Assembly (NCBI GenBank): GCA_023394655.1
Contig: JAEXAG010000085.1
Coordinates: 1 to 37,155, forward strand
Length of the DNA stretch: 37,155 nt
Direction of reading: 5' to 3'
Origin: Pseudomonadota bacterium
GTDB lineage: Bacteria; Pseudomonadota; Gammaproteobacteria; Xanthomonadales; Xanthomonadaceae
Part shown: piece after piece, positions 15,635 through 23,486 of the stretch
Numbering within the stretch: position 1 is the stretch's first letter
How the letters are laid out: every line of letters begins with the position of its first letter
The notes under the pieces: model-generated
Databases searched by the model: none
Told to the model about the DNA's origin: nothing
What the model saw: the letters and a program-made list of their open reading frames with translations, nothing else
Translations under genes and position numbers: made by a program

Positions 15635-15711
15635 GGGCGGATGGTAGCCGAGGACGATGCCTGCACGGGCTTTGCGGCATCCTGTTGACCTGTCGATCAC
15701 GGAGATGCCGC

Positions 15712-16866
15712 ATGCAACGACTCGCGCCCCTGACCGCCGCGCTGCTGCTGTCCGCCTGCCAGAACGGCGGTCCGGCCAACGCCAGCGCCCCCACGCCCGC
15801 CGCCTCGACTGCACCGGCCACGGCCGCTGCCCCCGACCGCGCCTTCGCGCGCGAGGAAATCGCGCGTTTCGACGAGCCGTGGGCGATGGCCTTCCTGCCC
15901 GATGGCCGCCTGCTGGTCACCGAAAAATCCGGTGACTTGAAACTGTTCGACCCCGCCGCAGGCACCACCACCGAAATCGGCGGCGTGCCAAAGGTGGCCT
16001 ATGGCGGCCAGGGCGGCCTCGGCGACGTGGCCCTGCATCCGCGCTTCGCCGACAACGGGCTGGTCTATTTCAGTTATGCCGAGGCCGGCGATGGCGGCAC
16101 CCGCGGTGCGGTCGTGGCGCGCGCGCGGCTGGACATCGCCGCCGCCAACCCGCGCCTGGCCGATGTGCAGACGATCTGGCAGCAGGTGCCCAAGGTGAGC
16201 GGCGGCGGCCATTACGCGCACCGCATCCTGTTCGCGCCCGACGGCAAGCTGTTCATCAGCTCGGGCGACCGGCAGAAGTTCGACCCCGCGCAGGACATGC
16301 AGAGCAACATGGGCAAGATCGTGCGGCTGGAGGACGATGGCCGCCTGCCGGCCGACAACCCGTTCGCGGCTCAGGGCGGCGTGGCCGCCCAGGTCTGGAC
16401 GCTCGGCCATCGCAACCCGCTGGGCATCGCCTTCGATGCCGGTGGCCAGCTGTGGAGCCACGAGATGGGGCCGAAGGGCGGCGCCGAATTCAACCGCGTG
16501 GTCCCAGGCGACAACTACGGCTATCCGATCGTCAGCAACGGCGATCATTACGATGGCCGACCGATCCCAGACCACGACACCGCACCGCAGTACCACGCGC
16601 CGGCGATCACCTGGACGCCGGTGATTTCGCCTTCGAGCATGATCTTCTACAGCGGCGCGATGTTCCCCGAGTGGCAGGGGCGCGCGCTGATCGGCGGGCT
16701 GTCGTCGAAGGCGCTGGTGGTGGTGGAAGTCGATGGCGAGACCGCCCGCGAAGCCGCCCGCCACGACATGGGCGAGCGCATCCGCGCCGTGGCCCAGGGG
16801 CCGGATGGCGCGGTCTGGCTGCTGGAGGATGGCAAGAACGCGCGCCTGCTCAAGCTGACGCCCTGA
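15712..16866 (+). CDS. PQQ-dependent aldose sugar dehydrogenase, lipoprotein
   Basis: 384 residues. A lipobox (LLLSAC, Cys ~16) predicts a lipid anchor, followed by an Ala/Pro/Thr linker. The rest is a GSDH/YliI-type six-bladed propeller: WAMAFLPDGRLLVTEKSGDL, GGQGGLGDVALHP, GGHYAHRILFAPDGKLFISSGDR, LGHRNPLGIAFD and HEMGPKGGAEFNRVVPGDNYGYP. Such enzymes oxidise aldose sugars in the periplasm with PQQ and Ca. GGAG lies 8 nt before the ATG. The stop lies 7 nt from the convergent transglycosylase stop. No PQQ synthesis gene is in the window. Confidence 0.92.
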   Translation: MQRLAPLTAALLLSACQNGGPANASAPTPAASTAPATAAAPDRAFAREEIARFDEPWAMAFLPDGRLLVTEKSGDLKLFDPAAGTTTEIGGVPKVAYGGQGGLGDVALHPRFADNGLVYFSYAEAGDGGTRGAVVARARLDIAAANPRLADVQTIWQQVPKVSGGGHYAHRILFAPDGKLFISSGDRQKFDPAQDMQSNMGKIVRLEDDGRLPADNPFAAQGGVAAQVWTLGHRNPLGIAFDAGGQLWSHEMGPKGGAEFNRVVPGDNYGYPIVSNGDHYDGRPIPDHDTAPQYHAPAITWTPVISPSSMIFYSGAMFPEWQGRALIGGLSSKALVVVEVDGETAREAARHDMGERIRAVAQGPDGAVWLLEDGKNARLLKLTP

Positions 16867-16873
16867 GCGGGCC

Positions 16874-17659
16874 TCACTGGGCGACGCGCAACGGGGCATC
16901 CAGTGCCGGCAGGCCCAAGGCCTGCCGGTACAGCGCGTGCAGGGCACGCACCTTGTCCACGTATTCCAGGGTTTCCCGATAGGGCGGCACGCCGCCGTGG
17001 CGCGCGACCGCGCCGATGCCGGCGTTGTAGGCCGCGGCGGCACGGGTGAAATCACCGCCGTAGCGCCGCAAGAGCGCAGCCAGATGGCGGGCGCCGGCGC
17101 GGATCGACTGCTCGTGGGCGTAGGCATCGGTGACGCCGAGTTCGCGCGCGGTATCCGGCATCAGCTGCATCACGCCCTGCGCGCCCTTGGGCGAGGTGGC
17201 GCGCGCATCGAAGCCGCTCTCGGCATGGGCGATGGCGCGCACGAAGGCGTCATCCACCTTGTTCGCACGCGCGGCGGCCCGGAATTCGCGGTCGTAGGTG
17301 GCCACCTGCGGCTTGCCGACGCGGCCCAGGCCGGTGTGCGCGGGCGATCCGGGCGGCGTTTCCACGGTGAAGCGCAGGAACGGGCGCGAGCCCGGCAGGT
17401 TGCGGGTGCCGTACACCAGCTGGCCGTCCTGCTCGCGTTCGTAGAGCGTGCCCTGCACCACGCCCATCGCGCCCCAGAGATTGGGCGTCTTCACCGGGTC
17501 GTCGTCGATTTCCCGCGGGCTGCAGCGCGAACCCGGTTCCGGCGCGGTGGACAGGCTCACGCTGCCATCGCGGACGCAACGCCAGACCGTGCGCGCCTCG
17601 GCCAGCGGGGCAAGCAGGAGCGGCAGCAGCAGGAAGAGGGTTGCGGCAAGGCGCTTCAT
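16874..17659 (-). CDS. lytic transglycosylase (Slt/MltE-like)
   Basis: Cleaves peptidoglycan glycan strands in the periplasm, forming 1,6-anhydro ends. 261 residues: signal peptide to ~22 (LAPLAEA), a ~95-residue N-terminal region with a DUF4124-like start (VWRCVRDGSVSLSTAPEPGSRCSP), then the Slt domain from ~120. The catalytic Glu147 is in IAHAESGFDARATSPKGAQGVMQL; AAAYNAGIGAV and PYRETLEYVDKV complete the family pattern. The two-Cys N-terminal unit resembles the start of the exported protein at 14403-14840. Confidence 0.93.
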   Translation of the reverse strand: MKRLAATLFLLLPLLLAPLAEARTVWRCVRDGSVSLSTAPEPGSRCSPREIDDDPVKTPNLWGAMGVVQGTLYEREQDGQLVYGTRNLPGSRPFLRFTVETPPGSPAHTGLGRVGKPQVATYDREFRAAARANKVDDAFVRAIAHAESGFDARATSPKGAQGVMQLMPDTARELGVTDAYAHEQSIRAGARHLAALLRRYGGDFTRAAAAYNAGIGAVARHGGVPPYRETLEYVDKVRALHALYRQALGLPALDAPLRVAQ

Positions 17660-17730
17660 GCGGGGAATTTTCCCCGGAGCACGCTGAATGGCGGGGTGAA
17701 TGGCGGGCCGGCCAAGGCCCTGGAAGCAAG

Positions 17731-17757
17731 GCAGCCGGGCGATCCCTGCCCGGCTGC
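17731..17757 (-). terminator. possible terminator hairpin after the EF-hand gene
   Basis: A perfect 10-bp inverted repeat (17731-17740 with 17748-17757) with a 7-nt loop lies 18 nt past the EF-hand gene stop. No T tract follows on the minus strand, so it may be a Rho-dependent end or a transcript-stabilising hairpin. Confidence 0.45.
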
Positions 17758-17775
17758 AAGGGGAGAACCCGGGGT

Positions 17776-18141
17776 TCAGTCTTCCTGGCCGGAGGCGCCG
17801 GCGGCCGGGTAATTGGCTGCAAGAAACGCCTTGTACTCGTCGGCGGTCAACTCGCCGTCCTTGTCGGCATCGGCGCGCTCGAACACTTGCGCCAGGCTCG
17901 GCACCGCGGCGGCTTCGGCACGGCTCAGGCTGCCGTTGCCATCGGTGTCGAGATCGGCCCAGCTGACGGTATCGCGGGATTCGGCCTGCGGTGCCGCGGC
18001 GGCGGCTTCGGGCGCGGCGGTTTCCGCAGCTTGCGTGGTCGTTTCCTGCTTGTGCTGCCCGGCATCCTGCGCGAAGGCCAGCGGCGCGGAAAACGCCATC
18101 GCGGTGGCCAGGCCAAGGGCCAGTTGCTTGCGTTGGATCAT
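17776..18141 (-). CDS. exported EF-hand calcium-binding protein
   Basis: 121 residues: Sec signal peptide to about residue 24 (APLAFAQ), an Ala/Glu/Thr-rich linker, then two canonical 12-residue EF-hand loops, DTDGNGSLSRAE (65-76) and DADKDGELTADE (91-102). Both have the acidic ligands at 1, 3, 5 and 12, so Ca binding is expected. GAGG lies about 8 nt before ATG 18141. Its upstream region is shared with the divergent APE operon. Role unknown; such proteins are common in Xanthomonadaceae periplasms. Confidence 0.88.
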   Translation of the reverse strand: MIQRKQLALGLATAMAFSAPLAFAQDAGQHKQETTTQAAETAAPEAAAAAPQAESRDTVSWADLDTDGNGSLSRAEAAAVPSLAQVFERADADKDGELTADEYKAFLAANYPAAGASGQED

Positions 18142-18322
18142 GGTCTTACCTCTCGTTCGTGGGGATTCGAAACGAGCCCCGGAGACATGCCGGGACACGA
18201 TGCGGATGACGGAGTCCGTTCCATCACCGCGCCGTCACCTTGTCCGATGCGTCCTGAATCGAAGCCCCCGTCCGATCCGGCGGAAAACACCGTCTTAACC
18301 CGTCGTTGGCGGAATCGTGCTT

Positions 18323-18341
18323 TTCGCGCATCGCGCGCGAA
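18323..18341. repeat. inverted repeat upstream of the APE operon
   Basis: A perfect 7-bp inverted repeat (18323-18329 with 18335-18341, 5-nt spacer) lies 56 nt before the first APE gene, in the only long non-coding gap next to the operon (18142-18396). It could be an operator or an mRNA leader hairpin. No clear -35/-10 pair was found. Confidence 0.35.
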
Positions 18342-18396
18342 GCGATGGCATCATCCCGCGCTGCGCCCGTGCCGAATGACATCCTCGAGCCACACC

Positions 18397-19131
18397 ATGA
18401 TCCGCTTCTCCGTCATCGACAGCGCCGCCTGGGCCCCCGGCCTGGAAACCCCCGGGGCCTGGCGGGCGTGGGCGCAACAGCCCCGATTGCCGGAGGGCGA
18501 CGCCATACCGGCGCTGACCGAAGTCCCGGCGATGCAGCGGCGGCGCATCGAGCCACTCGGGCGTGCGGCGATCCAGTCCGCGTTCGGCTGCCGGGCGGAA
18601 CCGGAAACGCCCCTGGTGTTCGTGTCCCGCCATGGCGACGTGGCGCGTTCGCTGGGCCTGCTGGAAACGCTGGCCCGCGGCGAGGCGATGTCGCCGACCG
18701 GCTTCAGCCTCTCGGTGCACAACGCGATCCCCGCCCTGCATTCGATCCTGCGCGGGGATCGCGGCAATTACCTGGCGATCGCCGCCGGCGATGCCTCGAT
18801 GGAAGCCGCCTGCATCGAAGCCGCCGCGCTGCTGGCCGATGGCGCGCCACGGGTGCGCGTGCTGGCCTGCGATGCCCCGCTGCCGGCCGCCTACGCCCCC
18901 TTTGTGGATGGCCCGGAAACGCTGCATGCCTGCTGCTGGACGCTGGCACCCGCCGGACACCCGGAAGGCACGGCGCTGGCGCTCGGCTGGCAGGCGGACA
19001 CGAGCGAAGGCGGCGCGGAAGCCGGCGAGCTGCCGCCTGCGCTGGCCGTGCATCGCTTCCTGCTTTCGGATGACGCCTTGCTCGAACGCCACGTCGATGC
19101 CCGCCGTTGGCAATGGCGGCGCGATGGCTGA
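18397..19131 (+). CDS. apeC: APE chain-length factor (KS-beta-like), first gene of the operon
   Basis: 244 residues of the beta-ketoacyl-synthase N-terminal-like family found in aryl polyene clusters. It pairs with the active ketosynthase (ApeO) and sets chain length. Short KS-like stretches are visible (LVFVSRHGDVARSLGLLETL, SVHNAIPALHSI, LAIAAGDASMEAACIEAA), but there is no active-site Cys in a TACSSG context and no downstream His pair. ATG 18397 is preceded only by a weak GAG; an in-frame ATG at 18376 is an alternative. It overlaps the next gene by 8 nt. Confidence 0.88.
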   Translation: MIRFSVIDSAAWAPGLETPGAWRAWAQQPRLPEGDAIPALTEVPAMQRRRIEPLGRAAIQSAFGCRAEPETPLVFVSRHGDVARSLGLLETLARGEAMSPTGFSLSVHNAIPALHSILRGDRGNYLAIAAGDASMEAACIEAAALLADGAPRVRVLACDAPLPAAYAPFVDGPETLHACCWTLAPAGHPEGTALALGWQADTSEGGAEAGELPPALAVHRFLLSDDALLERHVDARRWQWRRDG

Positions 19132-19927
19132 GTCGCTGCCCTGGTGGCGGCCCGGCTACCTGTGGCGCGTCGTCGCCACCGGCATCAGCTTCGCGGCCTT
19201 CGGCATCGGCGGGCTGGCGTTGCGGGTGCTGGTGCTGCCGCCGCTGGGCTGGCTGACGCCGGATCCGCAGGTCCGCCGCCAACGGACCCGGCGCGTGGTG
19301 CAGCGCGCCTTCGCCGGCCACATCCGGCTGATGGAACGCCTCGGGGTGTTGACCTGGGAGGTGCACGGGCAGGAGCGGCTGCAGCGCGACGGACTCCTGA
19401 TCCTCGCCAACCATCCTACCCTGCTCGACGTGGTGTTCCTGGTCTCGCTGCTGCCCGATGCCGACTGCGTGGTGAAATCCGCGGTGGCACGCAACCCCTT
19501 CATGCGCGGGCCGGTACGTGCCGCCGGCTACATCGCCAACGACGACGGCGCCGGGCTGGTGGATGACTGCATCCGGGCCGTGGCCGCGGGTGGCCGGCTG
19601 GTGATTTTCCCGGAAGGCACCCGCAGCGTGCCGGGGCAACCACTGCGACTGCAGCGCGGTGCCGCCAACATCGCGATCCGCGGCCATCTCGACATCACCC
19701 CGGTGCTCATCCGCTGCACGCCGCCGACCTTGGTCAAGGGGCAAAAGTGGTATCGTGTGCCGCCGCGTCGATTCCATGTCGTGATCGATGTGCGCGAGGA
19801 CATCGAGATCGCCCCGTTCATCGCACAGGCCGGCCCCGAAGGGGGGCGCGAAGCACTGGCGGCACGGCGGTTGACCGAGCACATGACCGTCTATTTCGAA
19901 CGAGGCAACCAACGTGCAGGCACTTGA
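19124..19927 (+). CDS. apeD: PlsC-type acyltransferase of the APE cluster
   Basis: 267 residues. A hydrophobic N-terminal segment (~15-40) is followed by a 1-acylglycerol-3-phosphate acyltransferase domain: catalytic HX4D in NHPTLLD (H97, D102) and FPEGTRS (162-168). In APE clusters this enzyme is thought to help join the polyene, or a fatty acid, to a lipid carrier. It overlaps the upstream chain-length factor by 8 nt and the first ACP by 14 nt. A housekeeping PlsC role is unlikely given this operon position. Confidence 0.87.
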   Translation: MAESLPWWRPGYLWRVVATGISFAAFGIGGLALRVLVLPPLGWLTPDPQVRRQRTRRVVQRAFAGHIRLMERLGVLTWEVHGQERLQRDGLLILANHPTLLDVVFLVSLLPDADCVVKSAVARNPFMRGPVRAAGYIANDDGAGLVDDCIRAVAAGGRLVIFPEGTRSVPGQPLRLQRGAANIAIRGHLDITPVLIRCTPPTLVKGQKWYRVPPRRFHVVIDVREDIEIAPFIAQAGPEGGREALAARRLTEHMTVYFERGNQRAGT

Positions 19928-20204
19928 GCACGAGATCAGGGAATTGATCGTTTCCGTGCTGTCGCTGGAAGACATCGCGGCCGAAGAGATCGACAGCGAG
20001 GCACCGCTTTTCGTCGAAGGGCTGGGGCTGGATTCGATCGACGCGCTGGAACTGGGCCTCGCACTGCAGAAACGCTACGGCGTCAGCCTGTCCTCCGATT
20101 CGGCGGAAGCGCGGCGCCACTTCGCCAGCGTGCGCGCGCTCGCGGCCTTCGTCGCCGCGCACCGCGACGGCGCCGGCACGCAAGGGGAGACTGACCGCAA
20201 ATGA
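19914..20204 (+). CDS. apeE: acyl carrier protein 1 of the APE cluster
   Basis: 96 residues. The phosphopantetheine site is Ser41 in LGLDSIDALEL, the DSID variant typical of APE carrier proteins in place of the fatty-acid DSL. GTG start at 19914 inside the end of the acyltransferase gene; the stop overlaps the next ACP as ATGA. It should carry the aryl starter or the growing polyene. The C-terminal tail (~80-96) is Gly/Asp/Thr-rich and likely disordered. Confidence 0.93.
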   Translation: MQALEHEIRELIVSVLSLEDIAAEEIDSEAPLFVEGLGLDSIDALELGLALQKRYGVSLSSDSAEARRHFASVRALAAFVAAHRDGAGTQGETDRK

Positions 20205-20461
20205 CCAGGGAAGAACTCTTCGACCGGATCGCCCGCATCCTCCGCGACAGCTTCGAGATCGAAGCAGCGCGCATCGTGCCGGAGGCGCGGTTGTACGAAG
20301 ACCTCGACATCGACAGCATCGACGCAGTGGACCTGATCGTGCAGCTCAAGCCGCTGCTCGGCCGCAGCCTGCAGCCGGAGGCGTTCAAGTCGGTGCGCAC
20401 GGTCGGCGACATCGTCGAGGTGCTGCATGCGCTCCTCCGCGAGGACGGCGCGGGCGCCTGA
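20201..20461 (+). CDS. apeF: acyl carrier protein 2 of the APE cluster
   Basis: 86 residues. Phosphopantetheine site Ser39 in LDIDSIDAVDL, again DSID. The ATG overlaps the apeE stop (ATGA). A pair of different ACPs is standard for APE clusters: one is thought to hold the starter and the other the chain in elongation, but which is which cannot be read here. No phosphopantetheinyl transferase gene lies in the window, so a genome-encoded enzyme must activate both. Confidence 0.93.
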   Translation: MTREELFDRIARILRDSFEIEAARIVPEARLYEDLDIDSIDAVDLIVQLKPLLGRSLQPEAFKSVRTVGDIVEVLHALLREDGAGA

Positions 20462-20480
20462 ATCGCGCGCGGGGTGCGCC

Positions 20481-21032
20481 TTGAAACGGTTTGCCACTGT
20501 GCTGTTCGTGGTCCTGTCGCTGGCGTATCCGCTGGCGGTTTACTTCGGGATGCGGCATCACGGCATCGGCGCGCTGGCGCTGCTGCTCTTCGGCATGGCC
20601 TTGCTGCGGCTGGCGTTCACCCGCCAGCTGCAATGGCTGGCGGTGGCGGCCGGTGCCGCACTGCTGGCGCTCGCCGCCTGGGCATCGGGCGATGCGCTGC
20701 CGCTCAAGCTCTATCCCGCGCTGGTGAACGCGGTGCTGCTGCTGGTGTTCGGCGCCAGCCTGCTGCGGCCGCCGACGGTGGTCGAGCGCATCGCCCGCCT
20801 CCGCGAGCCCGATCTTTCCCCGCGCGGCGTGGCCTACACGCGCCGGGTCACCCAGGTCTGGTGCGGCTTTTTCCTGTTGAACGGCACGCTGGCGCTGGCT
20901 ACCGCGCTTTGGGCACCCGCCCACGTGTGGACGCTGTACAACGGACTCGTCGCCTACCTGCTCATCGGCCTGCTGGCGGCGGGCGAATGGCTGGTGCGGC
21001 GCCGGGTGAAGGCGGCCGACGCGCATGGCTGA
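20481..21032 (+). CDS. apeG: COG4648-type integral membrane protein of the APE cluster
   Basis: About 183 residues with five or six transmembrane segments (for example VLFVVLSLAYPLAVYFGM, IGALALLLFGMALLRL, WLAVAAGAALLALAAW, LYNGLVAYLLIGLLAAG). It matches the conserved membrane protein that follows the ACPs in aryl polyene clusters; its biochemical role is not established. TTG at 20481 is chosen because GGGGTG lies upstream and the first helix then starts at once; an in-frame ATG at 20427 would overlap apeF by 35 nt. The end overlaps the next gene by 8 nt. Confidence 0.82.
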   Translation: MKRFATVLFVVLSLAYPLAVYFGMRHHGIGALALLLFGMALLRLAFTRQLQWLAVAAGAALLALAAWASGDALPLKLYPALVNAVLLLVFGASLLRPPTVVERIARLREPDLSPRGVAYTRRVTQVWCGFFLLNGTLALATALWAPAHVWTLYNGLVAYLLIGLLAAGEWLVRRRVKAADAHG

Positions 21033-22722
21033 GCTGATCGCCATCGAGGACTTGCTGCGGCATCCGCTGCCGGGCCGGATCGTGGCCGAGGGCAGCGACG
21101 GCGCCATCGACCATCCGGCGTTCCGCGAGCGCGCCCGCGACTGGCAGGCCGCCTTCGCCGCGCGCCCGGAAACGGACTGGGCCCTGCATTTCGAAGACGC
21201 CACCGAGTTCGCCGCCGCCCTGCTCGGTGCCTGGCACGCGGGCAAACGCGTCGTGCTGCCCGGCGATGCCCTGCCCGGCACGCTGGAACGACTCCGGCCC
21301 GGCGTCGGCGGCTTCGCCGGGGACATACCGGCCGCGTTCGAACCGATCTCCGCAGCGCACGGCTCCGGCGCCGGCATCGCCATCACCGCGCTGGACCCGA
21401 CCGCGACGCGGCTCGTGCTGCAGACCTCCGGCAGCACTGGCGAGCCGGTCGCCATCGACAAGACCCTGCGCGAACTTTCGACGGAGATCCGCGCCCTGGA
21501 GTCGATGTTTGGCGACGATGCGACCGTGACCGTCCACGGCACCGTCTCCCACCAGCACATCTACGGCCTGCTGCATCGCGTGCTCTGGCCGCTGGCGGCC
21601 GGTCGCCCCATCGGCCAGCGCCTGTTCTTCCACGAAGACCTGCTGCGGGTGCTGGCGCGCGATCATGCCAGCTGGCTGGTGGCCAGCCCCGCGCACCTCA
21701 AACGCCTGCCCGAGGGCTTCGACCGGTTGCGCCTGCATGGTCGGGTGAAGCGGGTCTTTTCCTCCGGAGGCGCATTGCCGGCCGATGCCGCCATCGAGGC
21801 GATGCGCCTGATCGGCACCGGGCCGCTGGAAATTTTCGGCAGCAGCGAAACCGGCGGGATCGCGTGGCGGCAGTGGACCGACGCGGCGATGCCGGCCTGG
21901 ACCGCGCTGCCGGGCGTCGAGTGGCGGATCGAGGACGGATTGCTGGTGATCCAGTCGCCGCACCTGCCGCCCGGCACCGGCGCGTGGACAACCGCCGATC
22001 GCGCCGCGCCCTGTGGCGACGGCGGTTTCCGCCTGCTCGGTCGCGCCGACCGCATCGCCAAGATCGAGGAACGGCGGGTGTCGCTGGATGCGCTGGAGCG
22101 CGACCTGCTGACGCATCCGGGCGTCGAGGAAGCGCGCGTGCTGGTGTTCGAGGAAGGCCTCCGCCAGTGGCTGGCCGGCGTCGTCGTCGCCAGCGCGGAG
22201 GGACGCGGGCAACTCGAAACCGATGGCCCGCGCGCCTTCTCGCGCAAGCTGGCGCGGCATCTGGAAGATCGCCACGACCCGGTCGTGCAGCCGCGTCGCT
22301 GGCGCTTCGTGGATGCACTGCCGGTCGATGCACAGGGCAAGACCACGCGCCGTGCGCTCGCCGCGCTGTTCCGCCCCGAGTTCCCCGAGGCGGAGTGGCG
22401 CGAGCGCGAACCACGCCAAGCGGAAATCGAGTTCCTGCTGGATCCGGCGCTGGCCGTGTTCGAAGGCCATTTCCCGCAGGCGCCGATCTTGCCCGGCGTC
22501 GCCCAGGTCGATTGGGCGATCCGCCTCGGCCGCGAGGCCTTCGATCTGCCGCCTCGCTTCCTGCGGCTGGATGCGCTGAAGTTCCAGCGCACCGCCGGCC
22601 CCGATACCCGCATCCACCTGCGCCTTGACTGGGATCCGGCGCGCGGCAGCCTCTCGTTCCGCTACCAGTCCGACCTCGGCATCCATGCCAGCGGACGCGC
22701 GGTGTTCGGGGAGGCGGAATGA
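21025..22722 (+). CDS. apeH-apeI: fused acyl-activating enzyme and hotdog dehydratase of the APE cluster
   Basis: 565 residues, two enzymes in one chain. Residues 1-450 are an ANL-family adenylate-forming ligase: P-loop TSGSTGEP (134-141), SSETGG (273-278), LGRADRIAKIEERRVS (338-353) and the C-terminal catalytic Lys439 in DAQGKTTR. Residues ~465-565 are a FabA/FabZ-like hotdog dehydratase with VFEGHFPQAPILPG (His482). The ligase should activate the aryl-acrylate starter for ACP loading, and the dehydratase removes water from 3-hydroxyacyl-ACP. In the E. coli-type cluster these are separate proteins (ApeH and ApeI). No stop or frameshift lies between the halves. It overlaps the next gene by 4 nt (ATGA). 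Confidence 0.9.
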   Translation: MAELIAIEDLLRHPLPGRIVAEGSDGAIDHPAFRERARDWQAAFAARPETDWALHFEDATEFAAALLGAWHAGKRVVLPGDALPGTLERLRPGVGGFAGDIPAAFEPISAAHGSGAGIAITALDPTATRLVLQTSGSTGEPVAIDKTLRELSTEIRALESMFGDDATVTVHGTVSHQHIYGLLHRVLWPLAAGRPIGQRLFFHEDLLRVLARDHASWLVASPAHLKRLPEGFDRLRLHGRVKRVFSSGGALPADAAIEAMRLIGTGPLEIFGSSETGGIAWRQWTDAAMPAWTALPGVEWRIEDGLLVIQSPHLPPGTGAWTTADRAAPCGDGGFRLLGRADRIAKIEERRVSLDALERDLLTHPGVEEARVLVFEEGLRQWLAGVVVASAEGRGQLETDGPRAFSRKLARHLEDRHDPVVQPRRWRFVDALPVDAQGKTTRRALAALFRPEFPEAEWREREPRQAEIEFLLDPALAVFEGHFPQAPILPGVAQVDWAIRLGREAFDLPPRFLRLDALKFQRTAGPDTRIHLRLDWDPARGSLSFRYQSDLGIHASGRAVFGEAE

Positions 22723-23486
22723 GCGCCATCCCGGAACCGCGCTTCGCGCCGCTGGTGGTGATCCCGGTGTTCGACCACGAACACGCGATCGCGGCGATGG
22801 TCGAAGGCGTGATCGCCACCGGCCATGCCTGCCTGCTGGTGGACGATGGCTCGGGCCCGGCCTGCGCGCGCGAACTCGACCGCCTTGCCGCCCTGCATGC
22901 ACCCGGGGTTTCACTGCTGCGCCTGCCGGAAAACGGCGGCAAGGGCGCGGCGGTGATCGCCGGTTTCCGGGAGGCCGCACGGCGCGGCGCGACCCACGTG
23001 GTGCAGATCGATGCCGATGGCCAGCACCAGCCCGCGCGCATCCCCGAATTCATCGCGATGGCCCGGCGCGCGCCGGACGCGATGGTCTGCGGCACGCCGA
23101 TCTACGACGCCAGCATCCCCAAGGCGCGGCTCTACGGCCGCTACCTCACCCATGTCTGGGTGTGGATCAACACCCTGTCGCTGCAGATCCGCGATTCGAT
23201 GTGCGGCTTCCGCGTCTATCCGCTCGCACCGGTACTGCCGCTGCTGGACGAGGAACCGATGGGGCAGCGCATGGATTTCGATGCCGAGATCCTGGTGCGG
23301 CTTCACTGGCGCGGCGTGCAGGTGTTGAACCTGCCCACGCCGGTCAGCTATCCCAGCGACGGCGTGTCCCATTTCGACGTGCTGCACGACAACCTGCGCA
23401 TCAGCCGGATGCATGCACGCCTGTTCTTCGGCATGTTGCGGCGTCTGCCGCTGCGCCTGTGGCGCGGCCGCTGGAGCGCGCGCTGA
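22719..23486 (+). CDS. apeJ: family 2 glycosyltransferase of the APE cluster
   Basis: 255 residues, GT-A fold: PVFDHE start, VDDGSG (41-46), ENGGKGAAVIAGF and the metal-binding DAD at 98-100 (QIDADGQHQP). It is close to dolichol-phosphate-mannose-synthase-like enzymes, with no membrane domain apart from a weakly hydrophobic C-terminus. It probably glycosylates the lipid anchor or polyene. In E. coli-type clusters I recall one long glycosyltransferase/acyltransferase (ApeJ); here the two functions are consecutive genes joined by TGATG, so this and the next gene may together equal ApeJ. Confidence 0.86.
   Translation: MSAIPEPRFAPLVVIPVFDHEHAIAAMVEGVIATGHACLLVDDGSGPACARELDRLAALHAPGVSLLRLPENGGKGAAVIAGFREAARRGATHVVQIDADGQHQPARIPEFIAMARRAPDAMVCGTPIYDASIPKARLYGRYLTHVWVWINTLSLQIRDSMCGFRVYPLAPVLPLLDEEPMGQRMDFDAEILVRLHWRGVQVLNLPTPVSYPSDGVSHFDVLHDNLRISRMHARLFFGMLRRLPLRLWRGRWSAR

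Noticed and set aside
20962..22980. 672-residue minus-strand open frame opposite the AMP ligase
   Set aside because: Antisense shadow in GC-rich DNA; the plus strand has full ANL and hotdog motifs.
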